Assembly (NCBI RefSeq): GCF_020905345.1
Contig: NZ_JAJJMO010000001.1
Span: forward strand, 3,100,001 to 3,164,000
Length of the DNA stretch: 64,000 nucleotides
Reading direction: 5' to 3'
DNA from: Flavobacterium pisciphilum
GTDB lineage: Bacteria > Bacteroidota > Bacteroidia > Flavobacteriales > Flavobacteriaceae
Of this stretch, positions 49,504 through 59,964 are shown piece after piece (positions within the stretch are counted from its first letter, which is position 1; every line of letters starts with the position of its first letter). Under the pieces are notes generated by a model that searched no databases, was not told the origin of the DNA, and was given only the letters and a program-made list of their open reading frames with translations. Made by a program: the position numbers and the translations under genes.

Positions 49504-49743
49504 TAACATAAATTTAAGAATTCATTTTTGTAGAATATTCAATTTTTTCTTCAAAATAATATGTATGCATAGTATATTTCAATGAGTTAGGGGTAAATAG
49601 TTGTCAAAAGTTCAAAAAACGTAAATACGGAATATGTATTTTTGTTACCAAAAAGTTAAGAAAAATTAATATTTCTTAACAATTTTTTAGTAATATTAAA
49701 AATATTTGTACTTTGGTAATATAAACCATCTAAAACTAACCAA

Positions 49744-52551
49744 ATGAGAATGTATTTACTTATTTTATCATTGTTCTTTTGCGGGGTATCCTTTGCGCAG
49801 AGTACAATTTCAGGTTCCGTTACCGATAATAAAAAAGAAGCAATTCCCGGAGCTAATATTAATGTTGTTGGAGAGGCTAGTAGCACCTCTACTGATTTTG
49901 ACGGTTCATTTGTTTTAAAGTCATCCAAAAGCCTGCCATTAACTATTAGAATTACAGCAGTTGGGTATGAGACTAAAACGGTCAATGTTACTTCGGCTAC
50001 ACAAAAAGTCAATGTATTGTTAGTTGAGGAAAGAACAATGTTGAATGAGATTGTGGTTTCGGCTTCGAGAACTCCAGAACGAGTAATTGAGTCGCCAGTT
50101 ACAATTGAAAGAATGGGAATTCAAGAAATAAGAAATACCACTGCTCCGTCTTTTTATGAAGGTTTGGAGAATCTAAAAGAGGTTATTTTTAATACCAGCA
50201 GTATTTCATTTAAATCAGTAAATACTAGAGGTTTTGCAACAGTTGCAAATACTCGTTTTATGCAATTGGTTGACGGTATGGACAATTCTTCTCCTGCGTT
50301 GAATTTTGTGTTAGGGAACTTAATTGGTCTTAATGATTTGGATGTTGCGAGTGTTGAGCTTTTACCTGGAGCATCATCAGCACTTTATGGTGCTAATGCA
50401 TTTAATGGTATTTTATTCATGAACAGTAAAAGCCCATTTACGAATCAAGGAATTAGCACTTATTTTAAATACGGTCAAACTTCACAAGATGTAGCTGGAA
50501 CAAATGATTATGTTGATTTTGGTCTTAGAGGGGCTACAGCATTCAGTAAGCATTTTGCAATAAAAGCAAATTTTAATTTTGTAAGAGCTACTGAGTGGAT
50601 CGCTGATGATTTAAGAAGTTTGACAGGAGGTTCTATTGGACATGCTAATAATCAAAATTATGATGGATTAAATATTTATGGTGACGAGGTTACTACTTTT
50701 CTTCCAAATGTAGGACAGGTAAGTAGAACTGGATATCACGAGAAAGATTTGAATAATAATAAATCAGAAAGTGTAAAAGCAGATTTTGCTATGCATCTTA
50801 AACCTTGGGATAACGAAACTGAATTTGTATTTCAATATAAGTTAGGGATTGGTAGTACTATTTATCAAGGAGCAAACAGATATTCTTTGAAAAACTTTTT
50901 CATGGGACAAACTAAATTTGAGGTAAAAGGGAAGAACTTTTTTGCAAGAATTTATATGACTAATGAAAACGCAGGTGACTCATATGATATGCGTTTTGCT
51001 GGTTGGAACGTAAATAGAGCGGCTAAATCAGATACGAACTGGTTTACAGATTATGCTAGATCATTTCAATTGTCTTCAGCAGTATTAGGACTTAATGCAA
51101 ATGATGCAGCGAATTATGCTAGAACTTTTGCAGATTACAATGTTTCGCCAGGTTTAGGTTTAACGCCAAATATTGACCCAGCTAATCCAAGTGCTCCTAG
51201 ATCTGCAAGATTTGAACCAGGTTCTCCGCAATTTGTAAGTGCGTTTGCAGATGTTGTAAGCAATCCAAATCTAAAAGAAGGGGCTAAGTTTATAGATCAT
51301 TCTAAATTGTATCATTCTGATGTGAATTATAATTTTAAAGATCTTATCAAATTTGCTGAAATTCAGGTTGGGGGTTCTTGGAGACAATATGTAATGAATT
51401 CAGAAGGGACAATTTTTACAGATTATGATGGTCCATTAAACTATAAAGAATATGGGGCATATACACAGCTTGCTAAAAAATGGATGGATGATAGATTAAA
51501 ATTCACAGGGTCTATTCGTTATGATAAAAGCCAAAATTTTAAAGGAAATATATCGCCAAGGGTAGCTTTTGTTTATTCAGCAGGTGCTACAAAAGTGCAT
51601 AATTTCAGAGTTTCATACCAAACAGGTTTTAGAAATCCAACAACGCAGGATCAATACATTGGTCTTGATTTAGGTCCATTTGCATTAATTGGTTCTGCAG
51701 TAGAAAATCTAGATCGTTTTACAGAGGTTAGAGATGTCAGTTTAGCGGGTCAAGGAATGGGTAATCCTGCTACGGTAACAATGAATGGTCATAATGCTTA
51801 TGAAAATGCATACACTGTAGCTTCTGTACAGGCATTTGGAGCTTCTGGAAACCCAGCTGATCTTAAAGTAGCTGATATCGGGTTAGTAAAACCAGAAGAA
51901 GTACAAGCTTTTGAGGTTGGATATCGTTCGGTAGTAAGAGATTTCTCAATTGATGTTAATGCATATTATAATATTTATGATAATTTCATGAATACTGCTC
52001 GAGTGATTAGTCCGTATTATGGAACAGTAGGGACGGATTTAACTAATCCAGCGGTGGTACAAAGTGTTCAAGCGTTAGCGTTTGGAGACAGAAGAGTTTA
52101 TCAAGTTTATACGAATACAACTGCACAAATTACTTCTTTTGGAGTTGGAGTTGGATTGTCTAAAAAAGTATACAAAGATTTTGAAGTAGGAGTGAATTAC
52201 AATTATTCGCAATTTAATTTTGATCAGTCAAAAGATCCAGGATTTGTTGCTGGATTTAATACTCCAAAACATAGAATTAAAGGTTCATTGGGGAATTCTA
52301 AATTGTTTAAAAATTTTGGATTTAATATGAATATCAGATGGAATACGGAATACTTATGGGAGGCATCTTTTGCTGACGGAATGGTTCCTGAGAATACAGT
52401 GTTTGACGCTCAGATAAACTACGGAATTCCTAAGTTGAAATCGGTTATTAAAGTGGGTGCTACAAATCTTTTTGGAAAAGACTATATTCAGGTGATAGGA
52501 GCAGGTTTAATAGGGCAACAATGGTTTGCTTCATGGACAATTAACCCATAA
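49744..52551 (+). CDS. TonB-dependent outer-membrane receptor
   Basis: 935 residues. A signal peptide (MRMYLLILSLFFCGVSFAQ) is followed by a carboxypeptidase-D regulatory-like N-terminal domain (STISGSVTDNKKEAIPGANI, about 20-105), a plug domain (ASRTPERVIESPVTIERMG, LDVASVELLPGASSALYGAN) and a beta-barrel ending in an aromatic-rich strand (GLIGQQWFASWTINP). It imports a substrate into the periplasm using the proton-motive force through TonB-ExbB-ExbD. The ligand cannot be read from the sequence. The GDSL lipoprotein gene 78 bases downstream is the likely partner. Confidence 0.95.
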   Translation: MRMYLLILSLFFCGVSFAQSTISGSVTDNKKEAIPGANINVVGEASSTSTDFDGSFVLKSSKSLPLTIRITAVGYETKTVNVTSATQKVNVLLVEERTMLNEIVVSASRTPERVIESPVTIERMGIQEIRNTTAPSFYEGLENLKEVIFNTSSISFKSVNTRGFATVANTRFMQLVDGMDNSSPALNFVLGNLIGLNDLDVASVELLPGASSALYGANAFNGILFMNSKSPFTNQGISTYFKYGQTSQDVAGTNDYVDFGLRGATAFSKHFAIKANFNFVRATEWIADDLRSLTGGSIGHANNQNYDGLNIYGDEVTTFLPNVGQVSRTGYHEKDLNNNKSESVKADFAMHLKPWDNETEFVFQYKLGIGSTIYQGANRYSLKNFFMGQTKFEVKGKNFFARIYMTNENAGDSYDMRFAGWNVNRAAKSDTNWFTDYARSFQLSSAVLGLNANDAANYARTFADYNVSPGLGLTPNIDPANPSAPRSARFEPGSPQFVSAFADVVSNPNLKEGAKFIDHSKLYHSDVNYNFKDLIKFAEIQVGGSWRQYVMNSEGTIFTDYDGPLNYKEYGAYTQLAKKWMDDRLKFTGSIRYDKSQNFKGNISPRVAFVYSAGATKVHNFRVSYQTGFRNPTTQDQYIGLDLGPFALIGSAVENLDRFTEVRDVSLAGQGMGNPATVTMNGHNAYENAYTVASVQAFGASGNPADLKVADIGLVKPEEVQAFEVGYRSVVRDFSIDVNAYYNIYDNFMNTARVISPYYGTVGTDLTNPAVVQSVQALAFGDRRVYQVYTNTTAQITSFGVGVGLSKKVYKDFEVGVNYNYSQFNFDQSKDPGFVAGFNTPKHRIKGSLGNSKLFKNFGFNMNIRWNTEYLWEASFADGMVPENTVFDAQINYGIPKLKSVIKVGATNLFGKDYIQVIGAGLIGQQWFASWTINP

Positions 52552-52629
52552 TAAATTATAGTTTATTGCACTTCTTATTGAGTTAAGGGTTTGTGGAAAA
52601 TGAATATTAATGTAAAAAAATAACAAATC

Positions 52630-54183
52630 ATGATAAAAAATTTTAAATGGCTATTATTGGTTTCATTGGCCTTTGTAGCATGTAATAATGATGATGAAGA
52701 TACAACGCCTGCAGAGGTGCCTATAACACCTGGTTCGGCAGTTTTTACAAAATATGTTGCTTTAGGAGATTCATTTGCAGCAGGATATAGTGATGGAGCT
52801 TTATTTTCAAAAGGACAACAAGGTTCTTATACAAATATATTGTCTCAGCTGTTTGCTCCTGCGGGAGGTGGGGCTTTTTCAACACCATTAATGCTTGATA
52901 ACATCGGAGGGTTTTCTTCTGGTGGAGTGCAGGTGGCTAAATTTCCAACACGGTTAGTTTTTAATCCACTTACAAGTTCACCAGTAAATGTGCCTGGAGT
53001 TTCGGGAACTTCAATTACTGCTCATTTAACAGGTACTTTTAATAATATGGGTATTCCTGGGGCAAAAAGTTTTCACTTGATAGCGCCAGGATATGGGAAT
53101 CTTGCAGGAGTCTTCACTACTCCAGCTACAGCAAATCCATATTTTGCTCGTATTGCTTCTTCTGGTACGACTACTATTTTGGCTGATGCTATGGTACAAA
53201 GTCCAACATTTTTTACATTATGGATAGGAGGTAATGACGTTTTGGGTTATGCTACAAATGGAGGAGTGCCATCTTCTCAAGATCCAGTTTTAGGAGATGA
53301 TATAACTCCAACGGCTACTTTTGATTTTGCTTATAATACGCTTGTTACTGCTTTAACGGCCAGTGGAGCAAAAGGGGTAGTTGCTAATCTTCCTTATGTG
53401 AATACATTGCCTTATTTCACAACAGTACCAGTTAACCCACTTACGCTTAGTTTGCTTGGAGGGGGAAATACAGCAGTAGGTCTTGCGACTGTTAAAGCCT
53501 TAAATGCACAGTTGTATGGACCGTTAAAAGCAGCATTAACTGCTTTTGGAGCTGGAGATAGAATTAATTTATTGTCAGAAACAGCAGCAAATCCTTTGTT
53601 AATAAAAGATGAGACTTTGCCTAATTTATCTGCACAATTAACAGCAGCTTTTACACCAACATTGGGAGCTACAATGGCAGGGTTTTATGGTCAGATTTTT
53701 GGACAGGCTAGACAAGCGAAACAAATAACTGGTTTTAAGGATTATATTTTGCTTCCTACGAGATCAGTTATAGGAACAGCTCCAGTTGGAATTCCAGCAC
53801 CTTTAGATAAATATGGGATTACATTCCCATTAGAAGATAAACATGTTTTAATTCAGGCAGAGGTAAAAGAAATAGAAACTGCAACAAATGCATATAATAC
53901 AACTATTGCTTCTACTGCTCAGGCAAAAGGTTTGGCTTTTGTAGATACAAGAGCTGTTATGACACAGTTGTCAAATGGAGGAATCAATTTCGGGAACTTT
54001 AATATGACTGCAGCTTATGCAACAGGTGGTGCATTTTCGTTAGATGGAATACATCCAAGTCCTAGAGGATATGGTTTAATAGCAAATATTTTTGTAGATG
54101 CTATTAACTTGAAATATGGTTCTACATTACGACATGTTGATTTGGGAGTTTATCCAATTCAATATCCGCTAATAATACAATAA
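52630..54183 (+). CDS. SGNH/GDSL hydrolase lipoprotein
   Basis: 517 residues. Lipobox at Cys18 (LAFVAC) followed by an Asn/Asp/Glu-rich surface-export region. Block I is ALGDSFAAGYSDG (catalytic Ser), block III WIGGNDVLGYA (Gly/Asn oxyanion), and block V DGIHPSPRGYGLIAN (catalytic Asp and His). An esterase/lipase-type enzyme on the outer membrane. Long insertions rich in Thr/Ala/Gly (about 100-160 and 240-330). It follows the TonB receptor and probably feeds it with cleaved product (inference). Confidence 0.92.
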   Translation: MIKNFKWLLLVSLAFVACNNDDEDTTPAEVPITPGSAVFTKYVALGDSFAAGYSDGALFSKGQQGSYTNILSQLFAPAGGGAFSTPLMLDNIGGFSSGGVQVAKFPTRLVFNPLTSSPVNVPGVSGTSITAHLTGTFNNMGIPGAKSFHLIAPGYGNLAGVFTTPATANPYFARIASSGTTTILADAMVQSPTFFTLWIGGNDVLGYATNGGVPSSQDPVLGDDITPTATFDFAYNTLVTALTASGAKGVVANLPYVNTLPYFTTVPVNPLTLSLLGGGNTAVGLATVKALNAQLYGPLKAALTAFGAGDRINLLSETAANPLLIKDETLPNLSAQLTAAFTPTLGATMAGFYGQIFGQARQAKQITGFKDYILLPTRSVIGTAPVGIPAPLDKYGITFPLEDKHVLIQAEVKEIETATNAYNTTIASTAQAKGLAFVDTRAVMTQLSNGGINFGNFNMTAAYATGGAFSLDGIHPSPRGYGLIANIFVDAINLKYGSTLRHVDLGVYPIQYPLIIQ

Positions 54184-54206
54184 AGCCAATTTTTTTAGTA
54201 GGAAAG

Positions 54207-54239
54207 CCACCCATTTTTTTAATGTGGTGGTTTTTTTTT
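54207..54239 (+). terminator. Terminator of GDSL gene
   Basis: CCACC with CCATT / AATG TGGTGG (one bulge), T-run of nine. Confidence 0.85.
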
Positions 54240-54327
54240 AATGAGCTGTAATGATGGTCTTTTATGCAATCGATGTACTTATTTTTATTAACTGTAAAAA
54301 ATATAGTATTTTTCTAAAAAAAAGTTA

Positions 54328-54356
54328 TTGATTTTATATTTTAAAAATTATCTTTG
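54328..54356 (+). promoter_or_regulatory. atpDC promoter
   Basis: TTG (54328-54330), 18 bases, TATCTTTG (54349-54356): the clearest protein-gene promoter in the window, with a leader of about 60 bases before the atpD ATG. Confidence 0.8.
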
Positions 54357-54406
54357 CGCACTGAAAAAAGAGGTATTTTCGTTAAACCTAAATAGCTATT
54401 TAATAA

Positions 54407-55930
<1,524 letters not shown>

Positions 55931-55987
55931 TCTAGTTTTCAGTATTGGGTCGTAAGACTATTAACTGAAACTGTAAACTAAAAGAAA

Positions 55988-56269
55988 ATGACTTTAGAAA
56001 TAGTATCACCAGAAGCAAAATTATTTTCAGGAAATGTGACTTCGGTTACATTACCAGGAGTTGATGGAAGCTTTCAAATATTGAATCATCACGCTCCTAT
56101 TGTTTCTATTTTAGAAAAAGGAACTATTAAAATTGTAGCACCAAGCTTCAGTTTTCCTAAAGAAGTAGCGGGTAAATTCACGAAAGTAAATGACCAAACT
56201 TATACTTTAGATATTGTGTCAGGTACTATCGAGATGAAAGACAATAAAATAATTGTTTTAGCAGACTAA
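55988..56269 (+). CDS. atpC: F1 ATP synthase epsilon subunit
   Basis: 93 residues, a short epsilon: the N-terminal beta-sandwich (TLEIVSPEAKLFSGNVTSVT, LPGVDGSFQILNHHAPIVS) is present, but the C-terminal two-helix inhibitory domain of E. coli-type epsilon (about 50 residues) is missing. Short epsilons like this are common in Bacteroidota. Same operon as atpD, 57 bases downstream. Confidence 0.93.
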   Translation: MTLEIVSPEAKLFSGNVTSVTLPGVDGSFQILNHHAPIVSILEKGTIKIVAPSFSFPKEVAGKFTKVNDQTYTLDIVSGTIEMKDNKIIVLAD

Positions 56270-56289
56270 GACAATTCAGAATAAAGTTG

Positions 56290-56319
56290 AAAAAGCCAGA
56301 CATTTGTCTGGCTTTTTTT
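56290..56319 (+). terminator. Terminator of atpDC
   Basis: AAAAAGCCAGACA, TT loop, TGTCTGGCTTTTTTT. Confidence 0.95.
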
Positions 56320-56347
56320 ATTGAAAGAAACCACAAAATAATTTTTT

Positions 56348-56430
56348 AGGAGCTATTTCCTGCTGTTCACTATATCTTTTTTTGTTTGCAGTGGCGAACA
56401 AAAAAAGGATGTCGTTTCCATCAGGGCTAA
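56348..56430 (+). repeat. Dispersed hairpin element, copy 2
   Basis: AGGAGCTATTTCC at the left and ATCAGGGCTAA at the right match copy 1 (2255-2333). Between them a 14-bp stem (56376-56389 / 56394-56407, CTTTTTTTGTTTGC with one G-U) has loop AGTG. Same orientation as copy 1. Confidence 0.75.
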
Positions 56431-56451
56431 AAATCATAATGCTTAATTTTA

Positions 56452-56459
56452 TAACTTTG
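56452..56459 (+). promoter_or_regulatory. Candidate -7 element for bioF
   Basis: TAACTTTG ends 5 bases before the ATG at 56465, so the transcript would start at or next to the start codon. No TTG at -33. Confidence 0.45.
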
Positions 56460-56464
56460 TATTT

Positions 56465-57598
56465 ATGAAATTACCAGAAAACCTTGTTCAAAAATTAGTT
56501 GTAAGAAAGCAAAATAATGCACTTAGACAATTGCCAGATGCTAATGTGTCAATTGATTTTACTTCCAATGATTATATTGGGTTTTCAAAATCTACAGTAA
56601 TTTTTAATAAAACGCATCAGTACTTACTTGATACTAAAAATATACAAAATGGAGCAACGGGTTCAAGATTAATTTCTGGGAATCATTCTTTGTATAAAAT
56701 AGCAGAAACTTTTATAGCACAGTTTCATCAGTCAGAATCAGCTTTAATTTTTAATTCGGGTTACGATGCCAATGTTGGTTTTTTTAGCGCTGTACCACAG
56801 CGCAATGATGTTATTTTGTATGATGAGCTAAGTCATGCTTCTATTCGTGATGGGATTTTAATGTCGAATGCTAAAACGTATAAATTTAATCATAATGATT
56901 TTGAAGATTTAGAACGACTTATAGTAAAACATCAAAATTCAATACTTTATATTGTTACCGAAAGTGTTTTTTCTATGGATGGAGATTGTCCAAATCTAGA
57001 AGAATTAGTACTGTTGTCCGAAAAATACAATTGTTACCTTGTAGTTGATGAAGCCCATGCATTGGGGGTTTTTGGAGAAAAAGGCGAAGGATTATTGCAG
57101 TTTCTAGGATTACATACTAGAGTTTTTGCTAGAATTATGACTTTTGGTAAAGGTTTAGGATGCCATGGTGCAGCAGTTCTTGGTTCTCAAGAACTGAAAG
57201 AATACCTCGTTAATTTTGCAAGAAGTTTTATTTATACAACGGGATTGTCTCCACATTCTGTTGCGACTATCTTCATTGCTTATCAGCAGTTGGAAATAGA
57301 AAAAGAAACCATCGAAAAGCTACGTCAAAATATTGTTTACTTCAATCAACAAAAAAAACTTCTAGGATTGCAGCCTATGTTTGTTCGAAGTAAATCGGCA
57401 ATCCAATCAGCAATTATTCCTGGTAATGAAAATGTAAAGGCTGTTGCTCAAAAAATGCAAGAAAATGGATTTGATGTAAAAGCAATCTTGTCACCAACAG
57501 TTCCAGAAGGACAGGAGAGATTGCGTTTTTGTATTCATAGTTATAATACTTATGAAGAAATTTCATCTGTGTTTACTTGTATTTCCTCACTTTTGTAA
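56465..57598 (+). CDS. bioF: 8-amino-7-oxononanoate synthase-like (AONS) enzyme
   Basis: 377 residues, PLP-dependent alpha-oxoamine synthase. The PLP lysine is K229 in MTFGKGLGCHGAAV, the aspartate is in LVVDEAHALGVFG, and the other AONS signatures are DFTSNDYIGFSKS, GSRLISGNHSLY and ESVFSMDGD. In biotin synthesis it condenses pimeloyl-ACP/CoA with alanine. The nearby bioD and bioA genes support bioF over the related Kbl or SptC. It is separated from them by the sigma-factor unit. Confidence 0.88.
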   Translation: MKLPENLVQKLVVRKQNNALRQLPDANVSIDFTSNDYIGFSKSTVIFNKTHQYLLDTKNIQNGATGSRLISGNHSLYKIAETFIAQFHQSESALIFNSGYDANVGFFSAVPQRNDVILYDELSHASIRDGILMSNAKTYKFNHNDFEDLERLIVKHQNSILYIVTESVFSMDGDCPNLEELVLLSEKYNCYLVVDEAHALGVFGEKGEGLLQFLGLHTRVFARIMTFGKGLGCHGAAVLGSQELKEYLVNFARSFIYTTGLSPHSVATIFIAYQQLEIEKETIEKLRQNIVYFNQQKKLLGLQPMFVRSKSAIQSAIIPGNENVKAVAQKMQENGFDVKAILSPTVPEGQERLRFCIHSYNTYEEISSVFTCISSLL

Positions 57599-57670
57599 AA
57601 AAAGGTTTAAACTTTTTGTAACGTTTTGGCAATTGGATTACTTACGAGTCGTAATCAAAAAACTACAATT

Positions 57671-57865
57671 ATGAAAACCAATTTAACTTTAGTAAAAAAA
57701 GGCATTTGTAACCTAATGCTCTTTTTAGCCTCTATACAGGTAACCTATTCTTTAGTAAGTCATTTTGTTTATGGAAAAGCGGAACTAGATTTTCCAGTGG
57801 TTGTAATTTGTTTGCTCGTTTTGACTTTTGCATCTTCCAAAAAAGAAGAATACAAGATGCAATAA
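57671..57865 (+). CDS. Small membrane protein, 64 residues
   Basis: Start at the ATG at 57671 (MKTNLTLVKKGICNLMLFLA); the upstream extension has no good start. Two short membrane helices (LMLFLASIQVTYSLVSHFVY, FPVVVICLLVLTFAS) with a basic N-terminus and a Lys/Glu tail. No family recognised. It precedes the TraB/GumN gene by 49 bases and may be the first gene of that unit. Confidence 0.55.
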   Translation: MKTNLTLVKKGICNLMLFLASIQVTYSLVSHFVYGKAELDFPVVVICLLVLTFASSKKEEYKMQ

Positions 57866-57914
57866 AAGGAGTTTTAATCATTAAATCAATCAATAACTTT
57901 AATCAATCAACAAA

Positions 57915-58778
57915 ATGAAAAATTTATTTAAATCAATAGTAGTAGTAATTGTAATGCTTTTTTGCGGAACAATACAAGCACAGGATAAAACTCCAAAATT
58001 AGAGAATTCGCTTTTATGGGAAATCTCAGGAAATGGATTAAGCAAGTCGTCTTATTTGTATGGAACAATTCATTTAATGTGTCCTGATAAATATTCTATT
58101 TCAGAAAAGGTAAAAAAAGCATTTCAAAAATCAGATAAATTAATCATTGAAGTTAATTTTTCTGATCCAAAAGAAATGGAAGATGCACAAAAATTAGCAA
58201 TGGGTTCAGAGCCGTTAAGTAAAAAATTGTCTTCGGAGGAGTTGTCAGAGTTGGATTCAATTTTACAAAAATTGGCAGGGTTAAAAATTAAACAGGTCGA
58301 TAATTTTAGTTTAGCTACAGTTATGAGTTTAATTACTATAAAGACATTTGACTGTGAAAATTTGAAATCATATGAAAAGGATTTTATAGATTTAGCTAAA
58401 AAACAAAATAAAACTATTGGCGGATTCGAAACCCTAAAAGGACAATTAGAGATATTAAGTAGTTCTTATTCAGATTCAGAAATGATCAGTATGTTAAAGG
58501 AATTGAATAAGGAGTTAACAAACAAAATGATGGATGATTATGTTGCTGAAGATATAGAAAGCCTTTATAAAGCTATTACAAGTGATGAAATGATGAGTGA
58601 AAAAGCGAAGAATGTCATTCTTGATCAAAGAAATATAAATTGGGTAAAAAACATGTCTGAACTGATGAAAAAAGAGCGCTTGTTTGTTGCAGTAGGTTCA
58701 GGACATTTGGCAGGAGAGCAAGGTGTAATTAATTTATTGAGAAAGGCAGGATATAAAGTAAAACCAGTAATGAAGTAA
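57915..58778 (+). CDS. TraB/GumN family protein
   Basis: 287 residues. Signal peptide (MKNLFKSIVVVIVMLFCGTIQAQ). TraB/GumN signatures: SYLYGTIHLM (GxxH), IGGFETLKGQLEIL, and the C-terminal RLFVAVGSGHLAGEQGVINL. The family is a predicted metal-dependent protease (TIKI relatives) in the periplasm, with unknown bacterial substrates. The sigma factor gene starts 7 bases after its stop, so it is in the same operon as the sigma/anti-sigma pair. Confidence 0.9.
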   Translation: MKNLFKSIVVVIVMLFCGTIQAQDKTPKLENSLLWEISGNGLSKSSYLYGTIHLMCPDKYSISEKVKKAFQKSDKLIIEVNFSDPKEMEDAQKLAMGSEPLSKKLSSEELSELDSILQKLAGLKIKQVDNFSLATVMSLITIKTFDCENLKSYEKDFIDLAKKQNKTIGGFETLKGQLEILSSSYSDSEMISMLKELNKELTNKMMDDYVAEDIESLYKAITSDEMMSEKAKNVILDQRNINWVKNMSELMKKERLFVAVGSGHLAGEQGVINLLRKAGYKVKPVMK

Positions 58779-58785
58779 TTGTATT

Positions 58786-59289
58786 TTGAAAGAAAAAGAG
58801 CAACAGTTTTTAACTCGAATAGAGAATCACAAAGGAATCCTGTACAAAGTTTCTAAAATGTACATGGACAATTATGATGATCAACAGGACTTATTTCAAG
58901 AGATTATTTGTCAACTTTGGAAAGCATATGATAGCTTCAGAAATGAAAGTCAATTTTCTACCTGGATGTATCGCGTGGCTGTAAACACTGCGATTGTTTT
59001 CTTAAAGAAAGATAAAAAGAAGGTCGATAAATATGAAATTGCTTCAGATAATATTAAAGAGGAAGAGACAGATTCACATATAAAAGAAAGTCAGATAGAA
59101 CATTTTTACAAGGCTGTTCAAAAATTAGAAAAAATTGATAAAGCTATTATTTTTTATCAACTTGAAGGATTCTCACATAAAGAAATAGGAGAGAATTTAG
59201 GAATTTCTGAAGGAAATGCCAGAGTGAAACTAAATAGAGCAAAAGAAAAATTAAAAGAAATAATTAAAAATCAAGGATATGGATTTTAA
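58786..59289 (+). CDS. ECF-type RNA polymerase sigma factor
   Basis: 167 residues, sigma-70 group IV. Region 2: YDDQQDLFQEIICQLWKAYD and STWMYRVAVNTAIVFLKK. Region 4 helix-turn-helix: FSHKEIGENLGISEGNARVK. The start is a TTG (58786); no in-frame ATG gives this N-terminus. It redirects core polymerase to its own regulon. The 11-base overlap with the next gene is typical of a sigma/anti-sigma pair. Confidence 0.92.
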   Translation: MKEKEQQFLTRIENHKGILYKVSKMYMDNYDDQQDLFQEIICQLWKAYDSFRNESQFSTWMYRVAVNTAIVFLKKDKKKVDKYEIASDNIKEEETDSHIKESQIEHFYKAVQKLEKIDKAIIFYQLEGFSHKEIGENLGISEGNARVKLNRAKEKLKEIIKNQGYGF

Positions 59290-59893
59290 CGATATACAAA
59301 ATGCTTGGAATGAAGATAAACCTAAAAATATTATTCTTCCAGACACTCTAGAAAAATTAGGTTCGGCGCACATGCCACTAGACAAAATTAGAAAAAATTT
59401 GCGATTGGATTTTTTTGCACAGCTTTTGGCTATACTACTTATGGGTTTTGTGCCTGCTACTAGTGGTTTTCCAATAAAAATGCAACTGCCTTATTATTTA
59501 TTGTATGGAATAATGATTGCAATAACTATTTATTATTTAGCCAAATTGTTTTTATTCTATAAAAGATTAGATGGTGTGTTCTTGAGTACTAAAGATAGTT
59601 TATATGAAACCTATTATGATATTAGGCTTAATATGCAGCTTTATAAAACGTTTACTTTTTCTTTAATTCCATTTATGATATTGTTTATGGTAGGTTATAT
59701 CGTATTTAAAACACCAGAGATGATTCAAGTTTTTAATGGTGAAATAGAGCAGAGCAAATTAATCTTTATTGTAGGATTACTTATGTTTACAATTTTAATA
59801 ATGGGTTTGTTTACAGAAGTTTGGGTGTATTTCTTTTATGGAAAATATGCAAGGCAGATTAAAAAGATTTTGGAAGAACTTAAAGAAGAATAA
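59279..59893 (+). CDS. Membrane protein, probable anti-sigma factor
   Basis: 204 residues. A short cytosolic N-terminus (MDFNDIQNAWNEDKPKNI), resembling the opening of some Bacteroidota anti-sigma proteins, is followed by four membrane helices (FAQLLAILLMGFVPATSG, YLLYGIMIAITIYYLAKLFL, TFSLIPFMILFMVGYIVF, LIFIVGLLMFTILIMGLF) and a basic tail. No zinc anti-sigma motif. Its role is inferred from the 11-base overlap with the sigma gene; it could be only a co-expressed membrane protein. Confidence 0.6.
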   Translation: MDFNDIQNAWNEDKPKNIILPDTLEKLGSAHMPLDKIRKNLRLDFFAQLLAILLMGFVPATSGFPIKMQLPYYLLYGIMIAITIYYLAKLFLFYKRLDGVFLSTKDSLYETYYDIRLNMQLYKTFTFSLIPFMILFMVGYIVFKTPEMIQVFNGEIEQSKLIFIVGLLMFTILIMGLFTEVWVYFFYGKYARQIKKILEELKEE

Positions 59894-59931
59894 AAACACA
59901 AAGCCCATCTTATGATGGGCTTTGTGTTTTT
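59892..59931 (+). terminator. Terminator of sigma operon
   Basis: AAAAACACAAAGCCCATC / GATGGGCTTTGTGTTTTT: an 18-bp perfect stem. Confidence 0.95.
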
Positions 59932-59964
59932 ATTGGTATTTTTGTGCTCAATAAAAACAATGGA

